Below, piece by piece: positions 34,905-43,589 of a stretch of DNA of 64,000 nucleotides. This DNA is from VRUE01 sp963714155. GTDB taxonomy: Bacteria > Actinomycetota > Thermoleophilia > Solirubrobacterales > 70-9. The notes beneath the pieces were generated by a model. That model worked only from the letters and a program-made list of their open reading frames with translations. It did not search any database and was not told where the DNA came from. The stretch covers positions 1,116,001 to 1,180,000 of the forward strand of contig OY970236.1 of the NCBI GenBank assembly GCA_963714155.1, written 5' to 3'. Made by a program: the position numbers and the translations under genes. Within the stretch, counting starts at the first letter, position 1, and each line of letters opens with the position of its first letter.

Positions 34905-36120
34905 ACCGATTCGCATCGGGCTGCTGGGACGCGGCACGGTCGGCGGTGCTTTCGCCGAGCTGATTGAGGCACGGGCTGACGCGGTCGAGGCGGCAACCGG
35001 CCGCCGGCCGGAGATCGCCGGGGTGCTGACCCGCGAGCGTGGCGACTTCGGCGAGATCCTCGCCAACTCCGACCTGATCGTCGAGCTGATGGGAGGCACC
35101 GACCCGGCCCGCGACTTCGTGCTCGACGCGCTGCGGGCGAAACGCCCGGTAGTCACCGCCAACAAGCAGCTGCTTGCCCAGCATGGCGATGAGCTCTTCG
35201 ACGTCGCCCGCGAGGCCGGTGTGCAGCTGCGCTTCGAGGCGGCGGTCGCCGGCGTGATCCCGATCGTGCGGGTAATCCAGGAGAGCTTCGGGGTTACCGA
35301 CATCGCCAAGGTCTTCGGCATCGTCAACGGCACCACCAACTTCATCCTCACCGAGATGGCTGCCAGCGGCGCCCCCTACGAGGAGGTGCTCGCTCGCGCC
35401 CAGGAGCTCGGCTACGCCGAGGCCGACCCGACCGCCGACGTCAGCGGCGCCGACGCGGCGGCGAAGATGGCGATCCTCGCCCGGCTCGCCTTCCACACGC
35501 CGGTGACGCTGGATGAGGTCTCCTACGAGGGAATTGAGGGGGTCGAGCTCGACGATCTCGCCTACGCCAAGGAGCTGGGGCTCTCGCTGAAGCTGCTGGG
35601 CGTCGCCGAGCGCCGCGAAGGCGGGATCAGCGTGCGCGTCTTCCCCTGCTTCCTCTACGGCGGCCACCCGCTCGCTCCGGTCGAGGGCCCTTTCAACGCG
35701 GTGATGGTCGAGGCGCCGGAGATCACCGAGGTGACGATGTCGGGACCGGGCGCCGGCGGCATCCAGACTGCTTCGGCCGTGCTCGGCGACGTCGTCTCGA
35801 TCCTCAACGGCGACGCGCCGGTGCACGAGACCCGCGAGCGACTACCGATCGTCGCCGACGTCACCTCTTCCTTCTACCTCCACCTCGCGGTTGCCGATCG
35901 TCCCGGCGTGCTGGCCAGCGTGGCAAAAGTTCTCGGCGACAAAGACGTCTCGGTGAAGAGCGTCGTGCAGCGCGGTAGCGGCGAGGACGCACGCCTGGTG
36001 ATGGTGATCCACGAGTGCTTAGAGTCGCGCTTCTCGGCCGCCCTCGAGGCGATCGACCAGCTCGACGTGCTGCGCTCGCCGCCGCGTTCGATCCGGGTGA
36101 TCGAAGAGGAGTTCGTTTGA
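34897..36120 (+). CDS. hom: Homoserine dehydrogenase with ACT domain
   Basis: A 407-residue protein. The N-terminal NAD(P) domain is IRIGLLGRGTVGGAFAELIE, the catalytic core includes VVTANKQLLAQHG and FGIVNGTTNFILTEM, and the C-terminal ACT domain is YLHLAVADRPGVLASVAKVL. It reduces aspartate semialdehyde to homoserine. The ACT domain is the usual site of threonine feedback. ATG 34897 lies inside the end of lysA. The thrC start overlaps its stop (TTGA). Confidence 0.95.
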   Translation: MSEPIRIGLLGRGTVGGAFAELIEARADAVEAATGRRPEIAGVLTRERGDFGEILANSDLIVELMGGTDPARDFVLDALRAKRPVVTANKQLLAQHGDELFDVAREAGVQLRFEAAVAGVIPIVRVIQESFGVTDIAKVFGIVNGTTNFILTEMAASGAPYEEVLARAQELGYAEADPTADVSGADAAAKMAILARLAFHTPVTLDEVSYEGIEGVELDDLAYAKELGLSLKLLGVAERREGGISVRVFPCFLYGGHPLAPVEGPFNAVMVEAPEITEVTMSGPGAGGIQTASAVLGDVVSILNGDAPVHETRERLPIVADVTSSFYLHLAVADRPGVLASVAKVLGDKDVSVKSVVQRGSGEDARLVMVIHECLESRFSAALEAIDQLDVLRSPPRSIRVIEEEFV

Positions 36121-37154
36121 GCCCCGCCCCACTGATCGAGCGCTTCAGGGATCGCCTCTCGCTGGAGCCCGGCGACCCGGTGGTGACCCTGAACGAGGGC
36201 TCGACCCCGCTGGTCGAAGCGCCCCGGCTCTCCGAGCGGATCGGCGCCCGCGCCTACCTCAAGTTCGAGGGCGCCAACCCGACCGGCAGCTTCAAGGACC
36301 GGGGGATGACGGTCGCGGTCTCGCGGGCCAAGGGCCGCGGCGCCGAGGCGGTGATCTGCGCCTCGACCGGCAACACGGCCGCCAGCGCCGCGGCCTATGC
36401 GGCGCGAGCCGGGATGCGTGGGGCGGTGATCGTGCCCGAGGGCAAGATCGCGATCGGCAAGCTCGCCCAGGCGCTGATGCATGGTGCCCGCGTGGTCGCC
36501 CTGCAGGGCAACTTCGACGACGCGCTGCGAATCGTCCGCGAGCTGGCCGACAAGCACCCGATCGAGCTGGTCAACTCGGTCAACCCGCACCGGATCGAAG
36601 GCCAGAAGACCGCCGCCTTCGAGGTGATCGAGGAGCTCGGCGAGGCGCCGGGCGCGCTGGCGATTCCGGTCGGCAACGCCGGCAACGTCACCGCTTACTG
36701 GCGCGGCTTCCAGGAGGCCGGCACCGCCCCGATCCTCTACGGCTTCCAGGCCGAGGGCGCCGCACCGCTGGTGCGCGGCGAGCCGGTGTCCAACCCGGAG
36801 ACCGTGGCCTCGGCAATCCGGATCGGTAACCCGGCCCGCTGGGAGGAGGCGATGTCGGCCTTCACCGCTTCCCGCGGTCGTGTCGCCGCCGTCTCCGACG
36901 ATCAGATCCTCGATGCCTACCGCTGGCTTGCTGCCGGCGAGGGCGTCTTCTGCGAGCCCGCTTCGGCGGCCTCGGTCGCCGGCCTGCTCGCCCACGGCCT
37001 GCCGACGGTGGAGGGATCCCCGCCGCCCGAGACCGTTGTCTGCGTCCTCACCGGCCACGGCCTCAAGGACCCCGACACCGCCCTCTCCAAAGCGCCGGCG
37101 GTGCTCAACTGCGAGAACGACCTCAGCGCCGTCGAGCGCGCGGTGTTCGATTGA
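36117..37154 (+). CDS. thrC: Threonine synthase
   Basis: A 345-residue fold-type II PLP enzyme converting O-phosphohomoserine to threonine. The PLP lysine is in GANPTGSFKDRGMTVAVSRA, ICASTGNTAASAAAYAARAG follows, and the phosphate-cup glycines are in PVGNAGNVTAYWRGF. A rare TTG start (36117) gives the protein the expected N-terminus SPAPLIERFRDRLSLEPGD and a TTGA overlap with hom. A longer frame upstream would run through the hom coding sequence. Confidence 0.93.
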   Translation: MSPAPLIERFRDRLSLEPGDPVVTLNEGSTPLVEAPRLSERIGARAYLKFEGANPTGSFKDRGMTVAVSRAKGRGAEAVICASTGNTAASAAAYAARAGMRGAVIVPEGKIAIGKLAQALMHGARVVALQGNFDDALRIVRELADKHPIELVNSVNPHRIEGQKTAAFEVIEELGEAPGALAIPVGNAGNVTAYWRGFQEAGTAPILYGFQAEGAAPLVRGEPVSNPETVASAIRIGNPARWEEAMSAFTASRGRVAAVSDDQILDAYRWLAAGEGVFCEPASAASVAGLLAHGLPTVEGSPPPETVVCVLTGHGLKDPDTALSKAPAVLNCENDLSAVERAVFD

Positions 37155-38032
37155 CGGTTCGCCGCCGGCTCGTCCGCGTTCCAGCCTCGTCGGCCAACCT
37201 CGGCCCGGGCTACGACGTGCTTGCCGCTGCGGTCTCGCTGTATCTGGAGTTGGAGGTCGAGGAGACCGGCGAGTTCTCGGTCGACCTCGGCGGGCTCGAC
37301 GTCTCGGCTGACCGCGACAACCTGATCGTTCGCGCCTTCGAGACCCTGCATTCCGCCGACGGCATCGCCTTCCGGCTGAAGAGCGAGATCCCCCTGGCGC
37401 GGGGGCTGGGCTCCAGCGCCGCGGCGATCGTCGCCGGCCTCTTCGCCGCCGACCACCTCTTTGAGCTCGCCCTGAGCAAGGAGGAGATGCTGGTCAAGGC
37501 AACCGAGCTCGAGGGCCATCCGGACAACGTAGCCGCGGCGATCTACGGCGGCTTCGTGGTCTGCGGGACGGGGGAGGGCGAGGCGCCGAGCGCGGTTCGC
37601 TTTGACCCGCCGAGCGGCCTTGAGGGGATCGCCGTGATCCCGGCCGAGGAGGTCTCGACCGAGCGCGCCCGCGAGGCGATTCCGGCCGAGATCCCGCTCG
37701 CTGAGGCGGTCGCCAGCGTTTCCGCCGCTTCGCGCCTCGTTCTTGGCCTGCAGCGCGCCGACCTCGACCTTGTCGCCGCCGGCCTGGTCGACCGCATCCA
37801 CCAGGAGCGCCGTCGCGCTCTTTACCCCCGCTCGATGGAGCTGGTCGACGCTGCAAAGGAACTAGGCGCACTCGGCGCGACCATCTCAGGCGCCGGTCCC
37901 ACCGTCCTCGTCTGGACCACATGGCAGGAGGCGGGCAGCGTCGCCGAGGCGCTTGAGGCCCGCTGTGCCGGCTGGGCCGAGGTTCGCCGCCTCCCCTTCA
38001 GCCCCCACGGCGCTGACGTGCCTGAGCTGTAG
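37151..38032 (+). CDS. thrB: Homoserine kinase
   Basis: A 293-residue GHMP kinase that phosphorylates homoserine, supplying ThrC. It has the N-terminal PASSANLGPGYDVLAAAVSL, the ATP loop PLARGLGSSAAAIVAGLFAA and the C-terminal ATISGAGPTVLVW. It also starts with TTG, overlapping the thrC stop as TTGA. The order hom-thrC-thrB is standard; having lysA in front of it is typical of some actinobacteria. Confidence 0.93.
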   Translation: MTVRRRLVRVPASSANLGPGYDVLAAAVSLYLELEVEETGEFSVDLGGLDVSADRDNLIVRAFETLHSADGIAFRLKSEIPLARGLGSSAAAIVAGLFAADHLFELALSKEEMLVKATELEGHPDNVAAAIYGGFVVCGTGEGEAPSAVRFDPPSGLEGIAVIPAEEVSTERAREAIPAEIPLAEAVASVSAASRLVLGLQRADLDLVAAGLVDRIHQERRRALYPRSMELVDAAKELGALGATISGAGPTVLVWTTWQEAGSVAEALEARCAGWAEVRRLPFSPHGADVPEL

Positions 38033-38036
38033 CCAC

Positions 38037-38113
38037 GAAGACATCCAGGGCCTTTTAGGAAGGCGCGCGTATTGGTGCATCGCGAGTCCCGATGTGCGCC
38101 ACATAGTGTCTTC
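38037..38113. terminator. Structured region after thrB
   Basis: GAAGAC (38037-38042) pairs with GTCTTC (38108-38113), and an inner GCATCG/CGATGT stem lies at its centre. It begins 5 nt after the thrB stop and is a likely end of the operon. The rest of the gap to 38195 holds TAAGCT (38133-38138) and a GGGGGAGAGGGA ribosome binding site for the protease gene. Confidence 0.45.
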
Positions 38114-38195
38114 CCTTGGAAACCGACTTGTTTAAGCTCGCCCCTACTAGCCCGGCCACCCGCCGGGTGTCAGCAAGCGCAGGGGGAGAGGGAAC

Positions 38196-41051
38196 ATGGC
38201 ACGACTCGTCGTTGGCCCGTGGCAAAAGAGCTTGGTCCGTTGCGGATTTGGAGCCCTGGCGAGCATCCTGCTCGTCCTCTCGTTTAGCTCCCTCGCCTCG
38301 GCCGAGGTGCTGCCCTTTGAAGTGAGTGAATACCGCAAGGACTTCGGGGTATCTGCCGCCAGCGCGAAGGACGCCCTCGAAACCCAAGAAGAAGGCGCCG
38401 AAACCGCCATAGAGGCCGGGCTCGAAGCCAACCTGGGTAAGGACTACGCCGGCATCTGGTTCGACAACCAGGCCGGGGAATTCGTCGTTCCGGTTACCGA
38501 TGCCTCTGACCGGAGCGCGATCACCAGTGAGTTCGCCGCGGCCGGCCTGCAGCCTGAATATCGGACCGCGACGGCGACCTCGACCTGGGCCGAGCTCGAA
38601 GCCGCTCAGGAGAGACTCAACCGTGCGCTTGCTGTTCCGATGAGCGAAGGCCTGATCCAGACCTCCCTGGACCCGCGCTCCAACGCAGTCCTGGTCAACT
38701 GGGCCGAAGGGCTGGGCGATAACGGGCTGGCACTGCTGCAGAAGGAAGCGGCAGTCGCGGACGTCGACGTCAAGCTCGTGCGGTTGCCACAGACGAGCCT
38801 GGGTGCGGTGCCGGCCGCCTGCGGGGAACTCTATGGCTGGGCTGCCTGCGATCCGCCCCTGCGCGGCGGGGTGGAAATAGGCGAAGACGGCTTCATCACC
38901 GACTGCACCGCGGGCTTCAAGGCAACTGGCCGCACCAACTCAAACAGATACGTGGTCTCCGCTGGCCACTGCGCCCTGCTTGGCGGGTCCAACGTTCAGT
39001 ATTGGATGTCCAAAGACAGTAAAGACATCGAACGCTACCTCGGCTACACCGAGCAGGCGCAGTGGGGCAAAGGCACCGACCTCCTGAAGATCAATGCCAA
39101 CGGCACCTATTGGGACGTCTCACCGTGGCCCTCACAGATCGTTGAATGGGGCACCAGCGGAGGCCTCCCCAAAGACCCCGCCCATGCGATCAGCTCGGAA
39201 GGATCGAGCTTCGTCGGCCAGTACGCCTGCCATTCAGGAGCAGTTACCGGGTCGACGTGCGGCAACGTCACCCAAGTGAACGTCTCCGTTTCAGGCAAAT
39301 ATGGAAGCGAAAGCTACACGGTCAACCACATGGCGAAGCTTTCGCCGGTATGCAGCAGCCAGGGCGATAGCGGCGGCCCGGTTTACGCGGGGAACATGGC
39401 ACTCGGCATGGTCTCCTTCGTCGATGCCGAACTCCCCAAATGCAGCAACTACGTCCTCTACACCGACATTCTCGAAGACACCGACCTGATGAACGTCACG
39501 GTCGGCACCCGCACCACCACCACGTCGATCACCCAAGCTACCGCCCTAAACGGCAACCCCGGCTGGGCGACGGTAGTTGGCACGGTTTACGGTCCAGGCG
39601 GTGCCACCATCAACGGCAAAACCGTCAACATCAAGTTCTTCAAGTGGAACGTCAGCACGACCAAATGGGATCTAAAAGCAACCGTCCCGACTGCCGTCAA
39701 CAACAACAAATTCGAACTCGTCAACTGGAACGGGGTCGGCAACGGCTCCTGGATTGCCCAGGCTGAATTCCCGTCCCAGGCTCCTTACGGTGGCTCTTCG
39801 TCCAGCACCGTCACCGAAGGCGCCTTCACCGTCAAGGACGGCTACCGCTTCAAGGTCAAACACACCGAAAAGTGCCTTGACGTCTACGCCGGCCTCACGG
39901 CTAACGGCACCGCCATTAATCAGTGGGACTGCCTGAACCCCGCAACGACCTCAAACCAGGTCTTCACCATGGTCCCGACCGGCAGCAACGGGGCCGTCCG
40001 CATCGTCGCCCGCCACTCGAACCGCTGCGTCAGCGTGAAAGGCGGCAGCACCGCTCCGGGGACCTACCTCGAGCAATACGACTGCGCCGGCGGCGAACAG
40101 CCGGGCCAGACCTGGAGAACCGAAAAAGTGACCGGCAACTGGTCGCGCCTGATCGCCAAACACTCCAACCAGTGCATGGACGTGCGCGGCCAGGAAACCG
40201 CCAACGGCGTCCCGGTCACCCAGTACACGTGCCTGGGCACCCAGGCCAACCAGATGTGGGAAATCCAGTCGGTCGACGCCGGCCCGATCCCGACCCAGAC
40301 CGAGCTCTACGTCCCCGACGGGGAAACCCTCTACGGGCGGCCCTACGGCTACTCGACCGCCTACGGCTACGTGCGCACCGGCGCCTACAACATCGCCGGC
40401 AACACGCTGAAACTCAGCTACTACAAGCAAAACGGCGCCGGTAACTACGAATACATCAAGGCCGTCAACCCGACGATCAACAGCGAAGGCCGCTTCGAAG
40501 TCAAATACGAAGGCTTCGGCCCCGGCGAATGGATCGTCAAAGCCGATTTCCCCGGCGTCGGCAACTTCGCCGCCTCCGGCTCTCCCGAACGGTGGTTCCA
40601 CGTCGGCGACGGCTACCGCTACGTCTTCCGCCACTCGGGCAAGTGCCTGAGCCTCAACGGCAACGCCAACTACAACGGCAACTACTTCGTGCAGTGGGAC
40701 TGCGCCCCTGTTGCCACCCCCTATGACGGCCAGGTCTTCGCCATGCACCCGATCGAAGGCGGCGCCCGCTTCAACATCACGGTCAACTCGACCGGCAGAT
40801 GCCTCGACGTGACCGGCGCCAGCACGGGTAACGGGGCCGCCTTCCAGCAATGGGACTGCAACGGCGGCGACCAGCAGCGCTTCCAAGTGATCCCGATCGC
40901 CGGGCAGGCGCCATGGAACGCGCTGATCGCCAAGCACTCGAACAAGTGCATGGACGTCTATAGCCAATACACGTCCAACGGCGCCTTGATCCACCAGTGG
41001 GAATGCCTCTGGCCCGCCAGCCAGCAGTGGCAGTTCCAGCGGATTGGGTAG
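38196..41051 (+). CDS. Secreted trypsin-like serine protease with two ricin-type lectin domains
   Basis: A protein of 951 residues. A signal peptide ends ASA at 36, and a pro-region runs to about 225. A chymotrypsin-fold domain follows with H258 (SAGHC), D295 (GTDLLKI) and S392 (GDSGGP). Then come an Ig-like domain (about 440-545), a ricin B beta-trefoil (about 550-690, QVF, QTW and QMW repeats), a second Ig-like domain (695-795) and a second trefoil (808-951, QVF, QRF and QQW). The lectin part probably holds the protease on glycans. From about residue 443 on it is nearly identical to the next gene. Codon choice is richer in A/T-ending codons than the neighbours. Confidence 0.9.
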   Translation: MARLVVGPWQKSLVRCGFGALASILLVLSFSSLASAEVLPFEVSEYRKDFGVSAASAKDALETQEEGAETAIEAGLEANLGKDYAGIWFDNQAGEFVVPVTDASDRSAITSEFAAAGLQPEYRTATATSTWAELEAAQERLNRALAVPMSEGLIQTSLDPRSNAVLVNWAEGLGDNGLALLQKEAAVADVDVKLVRLPQTSLGAVPAACGELYGWAACDPPLRGGVEIGEDGFITDCTAGFKATGRTNSNRYVVSAGHCALLGGSNVQYWMSKDSKDIERYLGYTEQAQWGKGTDLLKINANGTYWDVSPWPSQIVEWGTSGGLPKDPAHAISSEGSSFVGQYACHSGAVTGSTCGNVTQVNVSVSGKYGSESYTVNHMAKLSPVCSSQGDSGGPVYAGNMALGMVSFVDAELPKCSNYVLYTDILEDTDLMNVTVGTRTTTTSITQATALNGNPGWATVVGTVYGPGGATINGKTVNIKFFKWNVSTTKWDLKATVPTAVNNNKFELVNWNGVGNGSWIAQAEFPSQAPYGGSSSSTVTEGAFTVKDGYRFKVKHTEKCLDVYAGLTANGTAINQWDCLNPATTSNQVFTMVPTGSNGAVRIVARHSNRCVSVKGGSTAPGTYLEQYDCAGGEQPGQTWRTEKVTGNWSRLIAKHSNQCMDVRGQETANGVPVTQYTCLGTQANQMWEIQSVDAGPIPTQTELYVPDGETLYGRPYGYSTAYGYVRTGAYNIAGNTLKLSYYKQNGAGNYEYIKAVNPTINSEGRFEVKYEGFGPGEWIVKADFPGVGNFAASGSPERWFHVGDGYRYVFRHSGKCLSLNGNANYNGNYFVQWDCAPVATPYDGQVFAMHPIEGGARFNITVNSTGRCLDVTGASTGNGAAFQQWDCNGGDQQRFQVIPIAGQAPWNALIAKHSNKCMDVYSQYTSNGALIHQWECLWPASQQWQFQRIG
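39524..41051 (+). repeat. 1.5-kb direct repeat, unit 1 (lectin module)
   Basis: It corresponds to 41956-43480 with an offset of about 2429 bp. The 5' 150 bp differ at many positions, while the last 790 bp have only a handful of mismatches. Similarity stops at the stop codons. This is the pattern expected from duplication followed by gene conversion of the 3' part. Confidence 0.9.
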
Positions 41052-41101
41052 GGCATGAAGACTGAGGAAGTGAAAGTCAGCAGTTCTCAGGGAGATAAAC
41101 G

Positions 41102-43480
41102 ATGAACGGGGGATTTGTGAAGTCAGTGTGGACGAAGGCAGTCGTTGCTATGGCGGGGGTACTGTGCTCCCTGTCGCTCATCGCCGGTTCTGCATCAGCA
41201 GCGCCGCTCACTTATTACGGCGGCGAGGTACAGAACAACCCCCACGTCTACCTGACCTTCTGGGGCAAAAACTGGAACTCCAATTCTGCGGCCCGCACCG
41301 AAATCGTCAAAACGTTCTCGGGTATCTCGGGCTCGGCCTGGCAGGGAATCCTCACCCAGTACTACGACACCACGGGCTTCATCTCCCCCAACATCACATT
41401 CAGCTCTTGGACCGATGAAAGCATCGCTGCTCCTAACGACGTCAGCGATGAACACCTCGAGCAAGAGATCGAATACGCGATCTCCAAACAGGGCTGGCCC
41501 GCGGGCGGGATGGACAACCAGTACATCGTGCTGCCCGCGCCCGGGTCCAAATACCATGCAGGCTTCGTCGAAGGATGTGGTGCTCATCGCTACTCGGGCA
41601 AACTCAATGCTCCCTACAGCCATGCGGTATGGCCGGGGGAAGCGAGCTTCGCCGGATGCGCGGACTACGACCCCTCCGGCCAGGACCGTCCCTGGGCTGG
41701 GATGGCTGTCGCTGCCTCCCACGAGTACGCCGAGACGGTGACCGATCCGGTGACCGTCAAATACGCCGGCTACAGGACCGGCTGGCTGGAAGACGACCTC
41801 AGCAAAACCAACGAAGTAGCTGACAAGTGCGCTGGCCTGACGCCACCCAGCGGCTATCTCGCCAACGGCTCCCCCGTGCACAAGCTCTGGGACAACTATC
41901 AGAATCAGTGCTCGCTCTCGGATCCGTCTCCTCCGCAGACGAAAATCACCAAAGCCAAGATCACTCAAGCGACCGCTCTCAACGGCAACCCTGGCTGGGC
42001 CACGGTTGTGGGTGAAGTGACCTCACCAGGCCTGACTGTCTCCGGCAAAACCGTCAACATCAAGTTCTTCAAGTGGAACGTCAGCACGACGAAATGGGAT
42101 GAAAAAGCAGTCGTCCCGACTGCCGTCAACAACAACAAATTCGAACTCGTCAACTGGAACGGCGTCGGAAACGGCTCCTGGGTTGCCCAGGCCGTCTTCC
42201 CGTCCCAGGCTCCTTACGGTGGCTCTTCTTCCAACACCGTCACCGAAGGCGCCTTCACCGTCAAGGACGGCTACCGCTTCAAAGTCAAACACACCGGCAA
42301 GTGCCTCGACATCTACGCTGGCGGCACCGCAAACGGCACCGCTGTTAACCAGTGGGACTGCCTGAACCCGGCAACGACCTCAAACCAGGTCTTCACCTTG
42401 GTCCCGACCGGCAGCAACGGGGCCGTCCGCATCGTCGCCCGCCACTCGAACCGCTGCGTCAGCGTGATCGGCGGCAGCACCGCCCCGGGGACCTACCTCG
42501 AGCAATACGACTGCGCCGGCGGCGAACAGCCCGGCCAGACCTGGCAGACACAAGCCGTCACCGGCCCCTGGTCGCGCCTGATCGCCAAACACTCCGGCCA
42601 GTGCATGGACGTGCGCGGCCAGGAAACCGCCAACGGCATCCCGGTCACCCAGTACCCGTGCCTGGGCACCCAGGCCAACCAGCTCTGGGAAATCCAGTCG
42701 GTCGACGCCGGCCCGATCCCGACCCAGACCGAGCTCTACGTCCCCGACGGGGAAACCCTCTACGGCAGGCCCTACGGCTACTCGACCGCCTACGGCTACG
42801 TGCGCACCGGCGCCTACAACATCGCCGGCAACACGCTGAAACTCAGCTACTACAAGCAAAACGGCGCCGGCAAATACGAATACATCAAGGCCGTCAACCC
42901 GACGATCAACAGCGAAGGCCGCTTCGAAGTCAAATACGAAGGCTTCGGCCCCGGCGAATGGATCGTCAAAGCCGATTTCCCCGGCGTCGGCAACTTCGCC
43001 GCCTCCGGCTCTCCCGAACGGTGGTTCCACGTCGGCGACGGCTACCGCTACGTCTTCCGCCACTCGGGCAAGTGCCTGAGCCTCAACGGCAACGCCAACT
43101 ACAACGGCAACTACTTCGTGCAGTGGGACTGCGCCCCAGTTGCCACCCCCTATGACGGCCAGGTCTTCGCCATGCACCCGATCGAAGGCGGCGCCCGCTT
43201 CAACATCACGGTCAACTCGACCGGCAGATGCCTCGACGTGACCGGCGCCAGCACGGGTAACGGGGCCGCCTTCCAGCAATGGGACTGCAACGGCGGCGAC
43301 CAGCAGCGCTTCCAAGTGATCCCGATCGCCGGGCAGGCGCCATGGAACGCGCTGATCGCCAAGCACTCGAACAAGTGCATGGACGTCTATAGCCAATACA
43401 CGTCCAACGGCGCCTTGATCCACCAGTGGGAATGCCTCTGGCCCGCCAGCCAGCAGTGGCAGTTCCAGCGGATTGGGTAG
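41102..43480 (+). CDS. Secreted HEYAE-motif protein with two ricin-type lectin domains
   Basis: A protein of 792 residues. A signal peptide ends ASA at 33. A domain of about 240 residues (LTYYGGEVQNNPHVYLTFWG...) contains AASHEYAETVTDP with H207-E208, a pattern shared with EXORDIUM/phosphate-induced-like and putative metallopeptidase proteins. Conserved-looking cysteines (EGCGAH, FAGCADY, DKCAGL, NQCSLS) probably form disulfides. The remainder repeats the Ig-ricin-Ig-ricin module of the preceding protease almost identically. The gap to that gene is 50 bp with an AGGGAGA ribosome binding site, so the two form an operon. Catalysis by HEYAE is unproven. Confidence 0.8.
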   Translation: MNGGFVKSVWTKAVVAMAGVLCSLSLIAGSASAAPLTYYGGEVQNNPHVYLTFWGKNWNSNSAARTEIVKTFSGISGSAWQGILTQYYDTTGFISPNITFSSWTDESIAAPNDVSDEHLEQEIEYAISKQGWPAGGMDNQYIVLPAPGSKYHAGFVEGCGAHRYSGKLNAPYSHAVWPGEASFAGCADYDPSGQDRPWAGMAVAASHEYAETVTDPVTVKYAGYRTGWLEDDLSKTNEVADKCAGLTPPSGYLANGSPVHKLWDNYQNQCSLSDPSPPQTKITKAKITQATALNGNPGWATVVGEVTSPGLTVSGKTVNIKFFKWNVSTTKWDEKAVVPTAVNNNKFELVNWNGVGNGSWVAQAVFPSQAPYGGSSSNTVTEGAFTVKDGYRFKVKHTGKCLDIYAGGTANGTAVNQWDCLNPATTSNQVFTLVPTGSNGAVRIVARHSNRCVSVIGGSTAPGTYLEQYDCAGGEQPGQTWQTQAVTGPWSRLIAKHSGQCMDVRGQETANGIPVTQYPCLGTQANQLWEIQSVDAGPIPTQTELYVPDGETLYGRPYGYSTAYGYVRTGAYNIAGNTLKLSYYKQNGAGKYEYIKAVNPTINSEGRFEVKYEGFGPGEWIVKADFPGVGNFAASGSPERWFHVGDGYRYVFRHSGKCLSLNGNANYNGNYFVQWDCAPVATPYDGQVFAMHPIEGGARFNITVNSTGRCLDVTGASTGNGAAFQQWDCNGGDQQRFQVIPIAGQAPWNALIAKHSNKCMDVYSQYTSNGALIHQWECLWPASQQWQFQRIG
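41956..43480 (+). repeat. 1.5-kb direct repeat, unit 2 (lectin module)
   Basis: This is the partner of 39524-41051. It encodes the same Ig-like and beta-trefoil domains. The unit begins at the ITQATALNGNPGWATVVG segment in both genes and ends at the shared IG-stop. Confidence 0.9.
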
Positions 43481-43498
43481 GGGCAGGTAGGTAGATGG

Positions 43499-43533
43499 CC
43501 GAGGTCGCGCTCCGGGTTGGGGTGCGGCCTCGG
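43499..43533 (+). terminator. Hairpin after the lectin operon
   Basis: CCGAGGTCGC (43499-43508) pairs with GCGGCCTCGG (43524-43533) with one G-U, across a 15-nt loop, starting 19 nt after the stop codon. No U-tract follows. Confidence 0.55.
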
Positions 43534-43589
43534 TCGATGTAGGCGCGGTGACTTGTTTTGGCCGCCTAGATTCCGGTTAGGATCGCGGC

